A DNA stretch of 64,000 bases, taken from assembly GCF_016862095.1 (NCBI RefSeq), contig NZ_BOMH01000033.1, forward strand, positions 1 to 64,000, in the 5' to 3' direction. A program made the translations under genes and the position numbers. The DNA is from Actinoplanes cyaneus (GTDB lineage: Bacteria; Actinomycetota; Actinomycetes; Mycobacteriales; Micromonosporaceae). Numbering within the stretch: position 1 is the stretch's first letter; every line of letters starts with the position of its first letter. The notes under the pieces are model-generated. The model searched no databases. It was not told the DNA's origin and was given only the letters and a program-made list of their open reading frames with translations. Below, piece by piece: positions 1 through 8,977 of the stretch.

Positions 1-58
1 CGACGATCCGGACCACGGCGGACGTGGGACGGAGAGATTTTGATCTTGATGTTGATCG
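1..58 (+). repeat. 3' end of a dispersed intergenic repeat (copy A, truncated by window edge)
   Basis: These bases match the tail of the two repeat copies near 32.0 and 33.1 kb: a GACGATCCGGACCAC-like start, a TGGGAC block, and an AT-rich end reading GATCTTGATGTTGATC. The conserved 83-bp core, if present, lies left of the window. The repeat stops about 15 bp before the first small gene. Confidence 0.7.
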
Positions 59-72
59 GGTATGCCCGGGTC

Positions 73-249
73 ATGACGACTGAACGTGAAGAGAACGAGC
101 CCAACGAGTACGGTTTCGCGGGCGACCCGAGCCTGCCCGAGCCGGCGGCGGCGCCGCACCTGGCCGAGGGCGAGGGCGAGCGGATCGCGGTGCCGTCGGA
201 TGATCTCACCGAGGCGATCGACGAGCTCACCGATCACGAACGGAAGTGA
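73..249 (+). CDS. small acidic hypothetical protein (58 aa)
   Basis: A short reading frame of 58 residues, rich in Glu, Asp, Pro and Ala, with no membrane segment or motif I recognise. I chose the ATG at 73 because the upstream TTG at 40 lies inside the dispersed repeat. Composition suggests an intrinsically disordered cytoplasmic protein. It lies about 95 bp before the STAS-HATPase gene on the same strand. Function unknown; it could be a chance ORF. Confidence 0.45.
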   Translation: MTTEREENEPNEYGFAGDPSLPEPAAAPHLAEGEGERIAVPSDDLTEAIDELTDHERK

Positions 250-343
250 CCCGTTCGGGCGTCCCCTACCTGGCCTTTCGCCCGATCACCCGCAGGAGCG
301 AGCCCGGCGCCCGGGGGCCGGGCCCGCGGTTATGGTGGGCATC

Positions 344-1153
344 ATGGGGGTCAGCCCGCCGTTTCTGCACGATGACACCGAGCCAGGTGTCTCCATCCGC
401 GTCGATGTCGCCGCCGACGCTGCCGTCTCTCTGCTCACCGTGCGTGGCCCCTGGGACGATCGGCTGCGGCGCAGCACGTCGGTGACGTTGCGCCGGTGCC
501 TGTCCGAGCGTCCGGACGCGCTGATCGTCGACCTGAGCAGGCTGTTCGACCCGCGCAGTGACAGCGTGCCGACGTGGACGACCGCGCGGACGGTCGCGGC
601 GGAGCTGCGGCCACCGGTGCCGCTGGCGCTGTGCGTGCCGCCGGATCTGCCGCTCGCCGACCGGATGCAGGGGCTGGACGCCGGGCGGTTCCTCCCGGTC
701 TACGCGAAGGTGCGCCAGGCGCGGGTGGCCGTCAGCGGCCGGATCCCGGGCGCGCAGCGGCTGGTCACGACGCTGCTGCCGGATCCGGACGCGCCGAGCG
801 CGGCGCGCAACCTGGTCAGCGACGCCTGCCTGGCGTGGGGTCTGGCACGGCTGCTGCATCCGAGCCGGCTGGTCATGTCGGAGCTGGTCACGAACGCGGT
901 CGAGCACGCCGGCACCGCGGTGCGCGTGGTCGTCACGCGGCGCGGCGCCGGGCTGCACCTGTCGGTGGCGGACGGCTCGCCGGTGATGCCACGCCTGCTG
1001 AGCCCGGCGCGCCCGAGGCCGGGGCTGCCCCTGGATGAGCGGGGCCGTGGGCTGCGGACCGTGCAGGAGGTCGCCGAGTTGTGGGGCGCCACCCCCGCCG
1101 GAACGGGCAAGGTGGTGTGGGCGACGGTCCGGAAGCCCCGGACCGCCGCCTGA
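344..1153 (+). CDS. STAS-like / HATPase anti-sigma-type regulator
   Basis: A 269-aa cytoplasmic protein. The N-terminal half (about 10-115) looks like a STAS/SpoIIAA-type fold. The C-terminal half (about 140-265) is a GHKL ATPase of the RsbW/SpoIIAB type: an N-box-like SELVTNAVEHAG, a VADGSP segment in the G1 position, and RGRGLRTV as the G2 glycine loop. Such kinases bind ATP and control sigma factors or phosphorylate anti-anti-sigma partners. Having both domain types in one chain suggests self-contained switching, but no sigma factor lies nearby and the partner is unknown. An in-frame ATG at 332 is an equally possible start. Confidence 0.8.
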   Translation: MGVSPPFLHDDTEPGVSIRVDVAADAAVSLLTVRGPWDDRLRRSTSVTLRRCLSERPDALIVDLSRLFDPRSDSVPTWTTARTVAAELRPPVPLALCVPPDLPLADRMQGLDAGRFLPVYAKVRQARVAVSGRIPGAQRLVTTLLPDPDAPSAARNLVSDACLAWGLARLLHPSRLVMSELVTNAVEHAGTAVRVVVTRRGAGLHLSVADGSPVMPRLLSPARPRPGLPLDERGRGLRTVQEVAELWGATPAGTGKVVWATVRKPRTAA

Positions 1154-1164
1154 GCACTCGAGTC

Positions 1165-1204
1165 CTGAGGCGTGTCTCGGAAATCAATTCCGAGACAGCC
1201 TCAG
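1165..1204. terminator. bidirectional hairpin terminator
   Basis: An inverted repeat with arms CTGAGGC-GTCTCGGAA and TTCCGAGAC-GCCTCAG around an ATCAA loop. It lies between the convergent STAS-HATPase gene and cysN and includes the cysN stop codon. Confidence 0.75.
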
Positions 1205-2499
1205 CTCGCCTCGATGATCATTCCGGCGGCGACGGTACGGTTCGTCGCCTCGTCGATCAGGATGAAGCCCCCGGTGGTGCGGTTGCGCCGGTACTCGTCG
1301 GCCAGCAGCGGCACCGTGGTGCGCAGCTTCACCCGGCCGATCTCGTTGAGTGCCAGACCCTGCGCCGCCTCGTCGCGGTGCAGCGTGTTCACGTCCAGCC
1401 GGTACTGCAGGCCGCGGACCACGGTGCGGGCCGTCCGGGTGGTGTGCTTGATCGTGTACTTCCCGCCGACACGCAGCGGGGCGCTCTCGTCCATCCAGCA
1501 GACCATCGCCTCGATGTCCTGCGCGACGGCCGGCGCGTTGTGCGGGCGGCAGATCATGTCACCGCGCGAGATGTCGATCTCGTCGTTGAGCCGGACCGTC
1601 ACCGACATCGGCGGGAACGCCTGGTCGACCGGGCCGTCGGCGGTGTCGATCGCGGCGATCGTGCTGGTCAGGCCGGACGGCAGGACCATCACCTCGTCGC
1701 CGGGCTTGAGCACGCCGGAGGCGACCTGACCCGCGTAGCCCCGGTAGTCGGTGACCGTGGTCGACTGGGGGCGGATCACAAACTGCACCGGGAAGCGGAC
1801 GTCGACCAGGTTGCGGTCGGACGCGATGTGCACGTGCTCCAGGTGGTGCAGCAGGGACGGGCCCTCGTACCACGGTGACTTGTCCGAGCGGGACGCGATG
1901 TTGTCGCCGTTGAGCGCGGAGATCGGGATGATCGTCAGGTCGGGGGCGTCGAGCTTGGCCGCGAACGAGGTGAACTCGTCGGCGATCCGGGCGTAGACGT
2001 CCTTGTCCCAGTCGACCAGGTCCATCTTGTTGATGCAGAGCACCAGGTGCGGCACCCGCAGCAGGCTGGTCAGGAACGCGTGCCGGCGGGACTGCTCGAC
2101 CAGGCCCTTGCGCGCGTCGACCAGGATCAGCGCCAGGTCGGCGGTGGACGCGCCGGTGACCATGTTCCGCGTGTACTGGATGTGGCCCGGGGTGTCGGCG
2201 ATGATGAACTTGCGCCGCGGGGTGGCGAAGTACCGGTAGGCCACGTCGATCGTGATGCCCTGCTCCCGCTCGGCGCGCAGGCCGTCGGTGAGCAGCGCCA
2301 GATTCGTGTACTCGTCGCCGCGGGACGCGCTGGCCACCTCGACCGCCTCGAGCTGGTCCTCGAAAATGGTCTTGGTGTCGTACAGCAGGCGCCCGATGAG
2401 GGTGGACTTGCCGTCGTCCACGCTGCCGGCGGTCGCGAACCGCAGCAGGTCCATGTTGCGCGCGGACGCGGCGCCCGGCTCCAGAACGGCCTGGCTCAT
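1201..2499 (-). CDS. cysN: sulfate adenylyltransferase subunit 1 (GTPase)
   Basis: CysN, the regulatory GTPase of ATP sulfurylase. With CysD it makes adenosine 5'-phosphosulfate from ATP and sulfate, using GTP hydrolysis to drive the reaction. The 432 residues carry the P-loop GSVDDGKST near the N-terminus, the switch region DTPGH and the base-recognition motif NKMD, followed by the EF-Tu-like beta-barrel domains. Many actinobacterial homologues are fused to an APS kinase (CysC); this one ends after the GTPase/barrel part, and no cysC lies in the window. The start codon overlaps the cysD stop by one base (TGATG), indicating translational coupling. Confidence 0.96.
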   Translation of the reverse strand: MSQAVLEPGAASARNMDLLRFATAGSVDDGKSTLIGRLLYDTKTIFEDQLEAVEVASASRGDEYTNLALLTDGLRAEREQGITIDVAYRYFATPRRKFIIADTPGHIQYTRNMVTGASTADLALILVDARKGLVEQSRRHAFLTSLLRVPHLVLCINKMDLVDWDKDVYARIADEFTSFAAKLDAPDLTIIPISALNGDNIASRSDKSPWYEGPSLLHHLEHVHIASDRNLVDVRFPVQFVIRPQSTTVTDYRGYAGQVASGVLKPGDEVMVLPSGLTSTIAAIDTADGPVDQAFPPMSVTVRLNDEIDISRGDMICRPHNAPAVAQDIEAMVCWMDESAPLRVGGKYTIKHTTRTARTVVRGLQYRLDVNTLHRDEAAQGLALNEIGRVKLRTTVPLLADEYRRNRTTGGFILIDEATNRTVAAGMIIEAS

Positions 2500-3410
2500 C
2501 AGAAGTAACCCTCTCGCTTGCGGTCTTCCATCGCGGCCTCGCTGACCTTGTCGTCACCGCGGGTCGCGCCTCGCTCGGTGATCCGGGTCGCGGCGACCTC
2601 GTCGATCACCTTCTCCACCGTGTCGGCCTCGGAGAGCACGGCCGCGGTCTGCGAGGCGTCGCCGACCGTCCGGTACCGCACGCGGCGGACCTCGGAGGTC
2701 TCGCCGTCGCGCAGCTGGATGAACTCGTTGACCGCGTAGAACATCCCGCTGCGCTCGACGACCTCCCGGTCGTGGGCGTAGTAGATGCTCGGGAGCTCGA
2801 TCTTCTCCTTGGCGATGTAGTGCCAGACGTCCAGCTCGGTCCAGTTGGAGAGCGGGAAGACCCGGATCGACTCGCCCGGGTGGTGCTTGCCGTTGTAGAG
2901 CGACCACAGCTCGGGGCGCTGGTTCTTCGGGTCCCACTGGCCGAACTCGTCGCGGAAGCTGAACATCCGCTCCTTGGCGCGGGCCTTCTCCTCGTCGCGG
3001 CGGGCGCCGCCGAAGAGGGCATCGAACCGGTACTTCTCCACCGCGGCGAGCAGCACCGGGGTCTGGATCCGGTTGCGGGTGCCGTCGGGCAGCTCACGGA
3101 CCAGGCCCGTGTCGATCGCCTCCTGCACGCTGGCGACCACCAGGTTCAGCCCCAGGGTGGCGACGCGCCGGTCCCGATACTCCAGGACCTCGGCGAAGTT
3201 GTGCCCGGTGTCGACGTGCATCACCGGGAACGGGATGCGCCCGGGGGCGAACGCCTTCTCCGCGAGGCGGAGCATGACGATCGAGTCCTTGCCGCCGGAG
3301 AAGAGCAGCACCGGGCGCTCGAACTCGGCCATGACCTCCCGCATGACGAAGATGCTCTCCGCTTCGAGAGCATCCAGATGCGAGACGCGATAGTCCTTCG
3401 TCTGGCTCAT
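2499..3410 (-). CDS. cysD: sulfate adenylyltransferase subunit 2
   Basis: CysD, the catalytic subunit of ATP sulfurylase in assimilatory sulfate activation. The 303-aa length is normal for the family. The adenine alpha-hydrolase PP-motif SGGKDS lies near residue 40, and the C-terminus ends in the typical DRKREGYF. It is the first gene of the cysD-cysN pair, with a one-base overlap to cysN. cysQ lies 52 bp upstream on the same strand, so the three genes probably form one transcription unit. Confidence 0.97.
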   Translation of the reverse strand: MSQTKDYRVSHLDALEAESIFVMREVMAEFERPVLLFSGGKDSIVMLRLAEKAFAPGRIPFPVMHVDTGHNFAEVLEYRDRRVATLGLNLVVASVQEAIDTGLVRELPDGTRNRIQTPVLLAAVEKYRFDALFGGARRDEEKARAKERMFSFRDEFGQWDPKNQRPELWSLYNGKHHPGESIRVFPLSNWTELDVWHYIAKEKIELPSIYYAHDREVVERSGMFYAVNEFIQLRDGETSEVRRVRYRTVGDASQTAAVLSEADTVEKVIDEVAATRITERGATRGDDKVSEAAMEDRKREGYF

Positions 3411-3461
3411 AAGTTCAATCCCCAGCTCATTCTGCGATTTTCCACGGCCGTGGCCGGCTCG

Positions 3462-4352
3462 TCATTCTGGCGGAAGATGCCTGCTGATCGCAGCAAGCAA
3501 CCGAGGAGCGAGATCTTTGCGACATACGACCAGGTCAGGAAGCTTCGGATCGGCCCGGTTGTAGGCCAGCGGAGTGCCGTCGACGCGGGACGCGTGCAGG
3601 CCCGTGGCCAACGCCACAGCGACCGGCGCCGCCGAATCCCACTCGAACTGCCCGCCGGCGTGGACGTAGGCGTCCGCCTCGCCGTTGATCACCGCGGCGA
3701 TCTTCACCCCGGCCGAGCCCATCGGCACCAGCTCGGCACCCAGCTCCTCGGCGAGCGCGGTGACGAATGCCGGTGGCCGGGTGCGGCTGGCCGCGATCCG
3801 GATCGCGCCGCCGGTCGCCGACTCCAGGGGCATCGGCGGGTAGGCCGGCGCGTGGTCGGTCGCGATCGTGCGGTGCTGCGCCGGCATCGCCACCGCGCCC
3901 GCGGCCAGGCAGGCCTTGTTCGACGAGTCGGTGGTCCAGAGCGCGACGTGCACCGCCCAGTCGGCGCGACCCTCCTCGGAGAACTCCCGGGTACCGTCGA
4001 GCGGGTCGACGATCCACACCCGGGACGCGGAGAGCCGGTCGGGGCGGACCATGCCCGGCTCGCCCTCGCGCCAGGCCACCCGGGCGTGCTCGTCCTCCTC
4101 GGAGAGCACCGCGTCGGCCGGCCGCCAGCGGGCCAGCTCGGCGCGGAGCAGGTCGTGCGCTGCCTTGTCACCGGCCGTCTTGAGCGCCTTGGCGTCGGCG
4201 AAACCGACCTCGGCGCGGACCCGCAGCAGCTCCTGTCCGGCCCGCTCGGCGAGCCAGCGGGCGAAAGCGGCGTCGATCACCGGGGGCGTGCCGCTGTCGG
4301 CACCGTCCCGCTGCCCGGCCACGCGTGCGGACGTCTTCGTCTGCTCGCCCAT
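3462..4352 (-). CDS. cysQ: 3'(2'),5'-bisphosphate nucleotidase, CysQ-type inositol monophosphatase family
   Basis: A 296-aa Mg2+-dependent phosphatase that would remove the 3'-phosphate from PAP/PAPS, clearing the by-product of sulfate assimilation. Visible family motifs are the metal-binding SEED segment, DPLDGTREF and the C-terminal EWDSAAPVA. I chose the ATG at 4352, which gives a normal family length; longer in-frame extensions run into the upstream glycosyltransferase. It lies between the glycosyltransferase (20-bp gap) and cysD, and the sulfur context supports the CysQ assignment over a plain inositol monophosphatase. Confidence 0.92.
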   Translation of the reverse strand: MGEQTKTSARVAGQRDGADSGTPPVIDAAFARWLAERAGQELLRVRAEVGFADAKALKTAGDKAAHDLLRAELARWRPADAVLSEEDEHARVAWREGEPGMVRPDRLSASRVWIVDPLDGTREFSEEGRADWAVHVALWTTDSSNKACLAAGAVAMPAQHRTIATDHAPAYPPMPLESATGGAIRIAASRTRPPAFVTALAEELGAELVPMGSAGVKIAAVINGEADAYVHAGGQFEWDSAAPVAVALATGLHASRVDGTPLAYNRADPKLPDLVVCRKDLAPRLLAAISRHLPPE

Positions 4353-4372
4353 CGTTGCGCTCCTCACCCGAG

Positions 4373-6088
4373 TCAATACGCTCCCGACGAGCGCACCACT
4401 GCAGTCATCGTCCTCAACAGGATCACCAGATCCAAACTGAGCGACCAGTTCTCGACATAGCGCAGGTCGAGCCGGACCGCCTCCTCCCAGGAGAGGTCCG
4501 ACCGCCCGGACACCTGCCAGAGGCCGGTCATCCCGGGTTTCACCGCCAGGCGGCGCCGCACGTCGTCCGCGTAGGCGGCGACCTCGGTCGGCAGCGGGGG
4601 ACGCGGCCCGACCAGCGACATCTGCCCGCAGAGCACGTTCAGCAGCTGCGGGAGCTCGTCGAGCGAGAATCGGCGCAACCACTGACCGACCGGGGTGACC
4701 CGGGGGTCGTCACGGATCTTGAAGAGCACACCGTCGTGCTCGTTGAGATGCCTCAGCTCGCTCAACCGGGCCTCGGCGTCCACATACATGCTGCGGAACT
4801 TGAAAATCCGGAACTTCTGCCCGTCGCGTCCCACACGCACCTGACGGAAGAGTACCGGCCCGCGTGACGTGAGTCGCACGCAGAGCGCGACCGTCAGCAG
4901 CACCGGGGCGAACAGGACCAGCAGCAGGAGCGCTCCCGCACGATCCACCAACTCCTTGACCAGGCGCGATCCGCCGTGCAGCCGCGGATGCTCGACGTGC
5001 AGCATGGGCAGCCCGTCGAACGGCCGGATCGTGGTGCGCGCCCCGGCCACGTCGACCAGCGCACTGGCCACCACGAGGTCCACCTCGTCGCGCTCCAGGC
5101 GCCAGGCGAGCCGGCGTACCGCGGCGCCGTCCAGCTCCGGGCAGCTGAGCACCACCACGGTGTCCGCGTCGGCCTGCTCCACCGCCGAGGCCACGTCGTC
5201 GAACGTGCCGTAGACGGGCAGGTCCACCGCGATCCCGTCGGCGTCCGGCGGCAGGCACGCGCCGACCACCTCCAGGCCGTGGTAACGCTCGCGGCGCAGC
5301 TGCCGGGTGATCCCGATGACCGACAGCTCGTGACCGACGACGATCACCCGGCGCAGCGCCTCGCCACGGGCCCGCGCCCAGTGCAGCCGCTTGCGCAGCG
5401 CGAACCGCAGGACCAGCACGGAGATCACCGCGGCCGGCAGAGCGGCCAACACATAGGACCTTGCAAGATCGAGTTCCAGCGCGTACGACACCAGGGCCAC
5501 CCCGGCGATCAGACCGCCCCCGCCGCGGATCACCCGCTGGTACTCGTCCGTGCCGACGAAGAGATACCGGCGCTCGTACGCCCTCGACACCGCCAGCACC
5601 GCGAGCAGCACCACCGGCAGCAACGCCGAGATCAGCAGATAGCCCCGGTTGTACGCCGTGACGTCGTCTCCGAACCGCAGCGCGAACCCGGCCGCCCCCG
5701 CCGCGATCCCCGCCACCAGATCGGCGAGAACCAGCGAGCGCACGTAGCGCCCCTCCCAGCGCTGCCGCCGGGACATCGCCGCGTGCCGCCCCCGGGGCCG
5801 GGTGAACGGGCGGGCCACCGACGATCGGTTGCGCTGCGCCGACCAGTGCCGGTCCACCGCCCGGTTGCGGGCCGGATCGGCGGCGCCCAGCACTGCGAGC
5901 GGCGCCCCGTTGCGCCCGATCGGCACGGGGATGCGGACATTACGGCCGGACACGAACCGCAGCGGCGGGTGCTGCGGCCCCTGATTGACGGATGCCCCAG
6001 CCGGCCCGCGATCGGGCCGCACCACCGGCAGACTCACCGTGGGCTCGGTCAACGCGTCCGCCCGGCCCTCGGACACGTCCTGAGACAT
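4373..6088 (-). CDS. polyprenyl glycosylphosphotransferase (exopolysaccharide priming enzyme)
   Basis: A 571-aa membrane protein of the WcaJ/WbaP type, which moves a sugar-1-phosphate from a nucleotide sugar to undecaprenyl phosphate and so starts an exopolysaccharide or glycan repeat unit. After a disordered N-terminus of about 100 residues come four membrane segments and a CoA-binding-like (NAD-type) central domain. The C-terminal bacterial sugar transferase domain carries KFRSMYVDAE, SLDELPQLLNV, SLVGPRPPLP and KPGMTGLWQVSGRS. No other polysaccharide genes surround it, so the glycan is unknown. It is probably co-transcribed with cysQ. Confidence 0.92.
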   Translation of the reverse strand: MSQDVSEGRADALTEPTVSLPVVRPDRGPAGASVNQGPQHPPLRFVSGRNVRIPVPIGRNGAPLAVLGAADPARNRAVDRHWSAQRNRSSVARPFTRPRGRHAAMSRRQRWEGRYVRSLVLADLVAGIAAGAAGFALRFGDDVTAYNRGYLLISALLPVVLLAVLAVSRAYERRYLFVGTDEYQRVIRGGGGLIAGVALVSYALELDLARSYVLAALPAAVISVLVLRFALRKRLHWARARGEALRRVIVVGHELSVIGITRQLRRERYHGLEVVGACLPPDADGIAVDLPVYGTFDDVASAVEQADADTVVVLSCPELDGAAVRRLAWRLERDEVDLVVASALVDVAGARTTIRPFDGLPMLHVEHPRLHGGSRLVKELVDRAGALLLLVLFAPVLLTVALCVRLTSRGPVLFRQVRVGRDGQKFRIFKFRSMYVDAEARLSELRHLNEHDGVLFKIRDDPRVTPVGQWLRRFSLDELPQLLNVLCGQMSLVGPRPPLPTEVAAYADDVRRRLAVKPGMTGLWQVSGRSDLSWEEAVRLDLRYVENWSLSLDLVILLRTMTAVVRSSGAY

Positions 6089-6225
6089 CCTGCGAACCCC
6101 CCGTCACGTCGGCGGCGCACCGAAGGCGGGCGCCTGTGGTGACCAACGGACGGACGGCGATGCCGTCACGGTATGACCCGACGGACAAATCGACCCAAAC
6201 GGTCAGTCAGTTCCGGCCCGGGCCA

Positions 6226-6813
6226 TCAACTTCCGTGGTATTTGTTCTGCGCCCACTCGACACCCTCGAGCACGACCGCCTCCACCACGTCAGCCGCCCG
6301 ATCCACCAGGAAGTCCAGCTCCTTGCGCTCCACCGAGGAGAAGTCGGAGAGCACGAAATCCGCCGGCTCCTGCCGCCCCGGAGGCCGCCCGATGCCGAAG
6401 CGCACGCGCGCATAGTCCTTGCTGGCCAGCGACTTCGACATCGAACGCAGCCCGTTGTGGCCACCCTCACCGCCGCCGCGCTTCACCCGGACCTGGCCGA
6501 ACGGCACATCAAGCTCATCATGCACCGCGATCACATGCGCCACGGGCACTTTGAAGAACTGCGCCAGCGACACCACCGGCGCGCCCGACAGGTTCATGTA
6601 CGTCAGCGGCTTCACCAGCACCAGCTTCGGCCCACCGAAGCCCAGACGGCCCTCCGCCATCTCCGCCTGCGCCCGCTTCGCCCGGCCCATCTTCGCCCCG
6701 ACCCGCGACGCTAGCAGATCAGCCACCATGAAACCCACGTTGTGGCGGTTCGCCGCATACTCCCGGCCCGGATTGCCCAGGCCCACCACCAGCCACGGCG
6801 CCTCGTCCGTCAC
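6226..6813 (-). CDS. pth: peptidyl-tRNA hydrolase
   Basis: Pth releases peptides from peptidyl-tRNAs dropped by stalled ribosomes. Family signatures are GLGNPG near the N-terminus, NRHNVG with the catalytic His, TYMNLSG and HDELDVPFG with the catalytic Asp. I chose the GTG at 6813 (195 aa). The ATG at 6837 would sit inside the perfect rplY terminator hairpin, and GGAGGCGGAGAGG precedes the GTG. It follows rplY on the same strand, as in mycobacteria (Rv1014c-Rv1015c). Confidence 0.95.
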   Translation of the reverse strand: MTDEAPWLVVGLGNPGREYAANRHNVGFMVADLLASRVGAKMGRAKRAQAEMAEGRLGFGGPKLVLVKPLTYMNLSGAPVVSLAQFFKVPVAHVIAVHDELDVPFGQVRVKRGGGEGGHNGLRSMSKSLASKDYARVRFGIGRPPGRQEPADFVLSDFSSVERKELDFLVDRAADVVEAVVLEGVEWAQNKYHGS

Positions 6814-6834
6814 CCTCTCCGCCTCCCGGATACA

Positions 6835-6870
6835 CATCAGGGAAAGTGCCGCCCGGCACTTTCCCTGATG
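6835..6870 (-). terminator. terminator between rplY and pth
   Basis: A perfect 16-bp inverted repeat (arms 6835-6850 and 6855-6870, 4-nt loop) between the rplY stop and the pth start on the minus strand. It can act as a rho-independent hairpin for rplY and rules out the upstream pth start. Confidence 0.85.
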
Positions 6871-6915
6871 AAAACTGGCTTACCGCGGACCCGCGACGCG
6901 CGCGAGCACCCGAGA

Positions 6916-7527
6916 TTACTCCGCCGCAGCCTCGGCGGACTCGGCAGCGGCGGCCTCGTCCTCAGCGGCGGTCGTGGTGTTCTGCGCCGCGTTGACGAAC
7001 GCCAGCACGGTGTCGCCCTCGACAGCGAGCTCGACACCCTCCGGCAGCTTCACGTCGGCGGCGGTCACCGTCGAACCGGCTTCCTTGCCGTCGACCGAAG
7101 CCTCCAGCTCGGCCGGCAGGTTCAGCGCGTCGGCGATCACGGCGACCGTGTTCGACTCGTGCATGATCAGGGTGTTCTTCGCGGCCTCACCGGTCAGCGT
7201 CACCGGGACGTCGACCTGGATCTTCTCGCCCTTCTTCACGATCAGAAGGTCGATGTGCTCGTAGGTGTCCTTGATCGGGTCACGCTGGATCGCCTTCGGC
7301 AGCGCCAGGGTGGCGGCCGCGTTGCCGGCGATGTCGATCGTGAAAATCTGGTTCAGGCCACCATGACGGATCGCGGCGGCGAACTCACGGGCCGGGAGCG
7401 CGATGTGCTGCGGCGCCTCGCCGTGCCCGTACAGCACGGCGGGCACCAGGCCGGCCCGGCGCGTGCGACGGGCACCACCCTTGCCGAACTCGGTGCGGGG
7501 CTCGGCGCTGATCTTTACCTCGGACAC
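6916..7527 (-). CDS. rplY: 50S ribosomal protein L25 / general stress protein Ctc
   Basis: Long-form bL25 (TL5/CTC type, 203 aa), which binds 5S rRNA in the large subunit. The N-terminal L25 domain (about 1-95) starts MSEVKISAEPRTEFGKGGAR. The C-terminal Ctc beta domain (about 100-180) is followed by an acidic Ala/Glu-rich tail. Homologues are stress-linked in other bacteria. A leader region of about 360 bp separates it from prs, so it probably has its own promoter. Confidence 0.96.
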   Translation of the reverse strand: MSEVKISAEPRTEFGKGGARRTRRAGLVPAVLYGHGEAPQHIALPAREFAAAIRHGGLNQIFTIDIAGNAAATLALPKAIQRDPIKDTYEHIDLLIVKKGEKIQVDVPVTLTGEAAKNTLIMHESNTVAVIADALNLPAELEASVDGKEAGSTVTAADVKLPEGVELAVEGDTVLAFVNAAQNTTTAAEDEAAAAESAEAAAE

Positions 7528-7886
7528 GGGGAAACTCCTGAAACTCTTCGATGCGGGCTGCGTCTAAGTCTGCGGCTGCGGAATCCAGCAGTGCTTCAGT
7601 GCTGATCAACGACGGCGTGAGGCCGTCGCCGGCGCTGCCGGGCAAGGGGGCGCGCTGGGCACAGGCCCGGAGCACCGCGTCGATCACGGAGCCTCGAGCG
7701 GACTGCGAACCTCAGCAGACCGCGGGGCACCCTCGCCGTGGCAACCGTACTAGCTTACCTGCCTCGAACCCGCAGGAATCAGCGGGTCCGGCACACCCAC
7801 GGCGGACCCGGAGAAATCAACCGGAAAACACGGAGAGCGCCCGCCACCGGCAACACCGGCGGACGGGCGCCCTCACCCCTCGTGAA
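7528..7886. other. rplY upstream leader / prs-rplY spacer
   Basis: A 359-bp gap with no convincing gene. Its right end holds the prs terminator hairpin. The rest must contain the rplY promoter and 5' leader on the minus strand. I could not fix a promoter or a known riboswitch in it. Confidence 0.5.
7832..7875 (-). terminator. prs terminator
   Basis: Just past the prs stop on the minus strand, arms of about 18 nt (GAGGGCGCCCG-TCCGCCGG and CCGGTGGCGGGCGCTCTC) flank a TGTTG loop, followed by GTGTTTTCC. Confidence 0.8.
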
Positions 7887-8867
7887 TCAGCTCAAGCCAC
7901 CGAACAGGGTGGTCACCGAACCGTCGTCGAACACCTCACGGATCGCCCGCGCCAGCAGCGGCGCGATCGACAGCACCGTGATCTTGTCCAGCTGCTTCTC
8001 CGGCGTCAGCGGCAACGTGTTCGTCACCACCACCTCGGAGATCCGGCTGTTCTTCAACCGCTCGGTCGCCGGGTCCGACAACAGCGCGTGCGTGGAGGCC
8101 ACGATCACATCGGCCGCACCCTCGTCGAACAGGATGTCCGCCGCCTTCGCGATCGTGCCACCGGTGTCGATCATGTCGTCGACGATCAGGCACACCCGGC
8201 CCTCGACCTCACCGACCACCCGGTTCGCGACCACCTGGTTCGGCTTCATCGGGTCACGCGTCTTGTGGATGAACGCCAGCGGGCAACCACCCAGCCGGTC
8301 CGTCCACCGCTCCGCGACCCGCACCCGGCCCGAATCCGGCGCGACCACCGTCATCGGCCGGCCCGCGAACTTCTTCTCCACATACTCCGCGAGGATGTCC
8401 ATCGCGAACAGGTGATCCACCGGGCCGTCGAAGAAGCCCTGGATCTGCGCCGTGTGCAGGTCGACCGTGAGAATCCGGTTCGCCCCCGCGGTCTTGAGCA
8501 GATCGGCGACCAGACGGGCCGAGATCGGCTCCCGGCCGCGGTGCTTCTTGTCCTGCCGCGAATACGGATAGAACGGCAGGACCACGGTGATCCGCTTCGC
8601 CGACCCACGCTTCAACGCGTCGATCATGATCAGCGTCTCCATGACCCAGCGGTTCACCCCCTCGGTCACCGACTGCACCACGAAGGCATCCGAGCCGCGC
8701 ACCGACTCCCTGAACCGGACAAAAAGCTCACCATTGGCGAACTCATAGGAATCCGACGGCGTCGGCGCCACACCGAGCACCTGACCGATCTCATCGGCCA
8801 GCTCCGGGAAGCCCTGGCCGGAAAAGAGCATCAAACTCTTACGGTTCTCCGCGACGATGCTGCCCAT
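7887..8867 (-). CDS. prs: ribose-phosphate pyrophosphokinase
   Basis: PRPP synthetase transfers pyrophosphate from ATP to ribose 5-phosphate, feeding purine, pyrimidine, His and Trp synthesis and, in actinomycetes, decaprenyl-phospho-arabinose. At 326 aa it has normal length. It shows the ATP/flexible-loop segment FYPYSRQDKKHRGREPIS, the metal-binding TVDLHTAQIQGFF and the PRPP loop LIVDDMIDTGGT. It lies 110 bp downstream of glmU on the same strand, the conserved glmU-prs arrangement. Confidence 0.97.
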   Translation of the reverse strand: MGSIVAENRKSLMLFSGQGFPELADEIGQVLGVAPTPSDSYEFANGELFVRFRESVRGSDAFVVQSVTEGVNRWVMETLIMIDALKRGSAKRITVVLPFYPYSRQDKKHRGREPISARLVADLLKTAGANRILTVDLHTAQIQGFFDGPVDHLFAMDILAEYVEKKFAGRPMTVVAPDSGRVRVAERWTDRLGGCPLAFIHKTRDPMKPNQVVANRVVGEVEGRVCLIVDDMIDTGGTIAKAADILFDEGAADVIVASTHALLSDPATERLKNSRISEVVVTNTLPLTPEKQLDKITVLSIAPLLARAIREVFDDGSVTTLFGGLS

Positions 8868-8977
8868 CGGCTCGCTGCTCCCGTGGAATAGGGGGTGGGT
8901 TCGAGTGAAGTATCCCTTGCGGCCACGTAACCGCCACGTTTCCAGGGCACCACGTGGGATGCCTCACCCCCGCTGGA

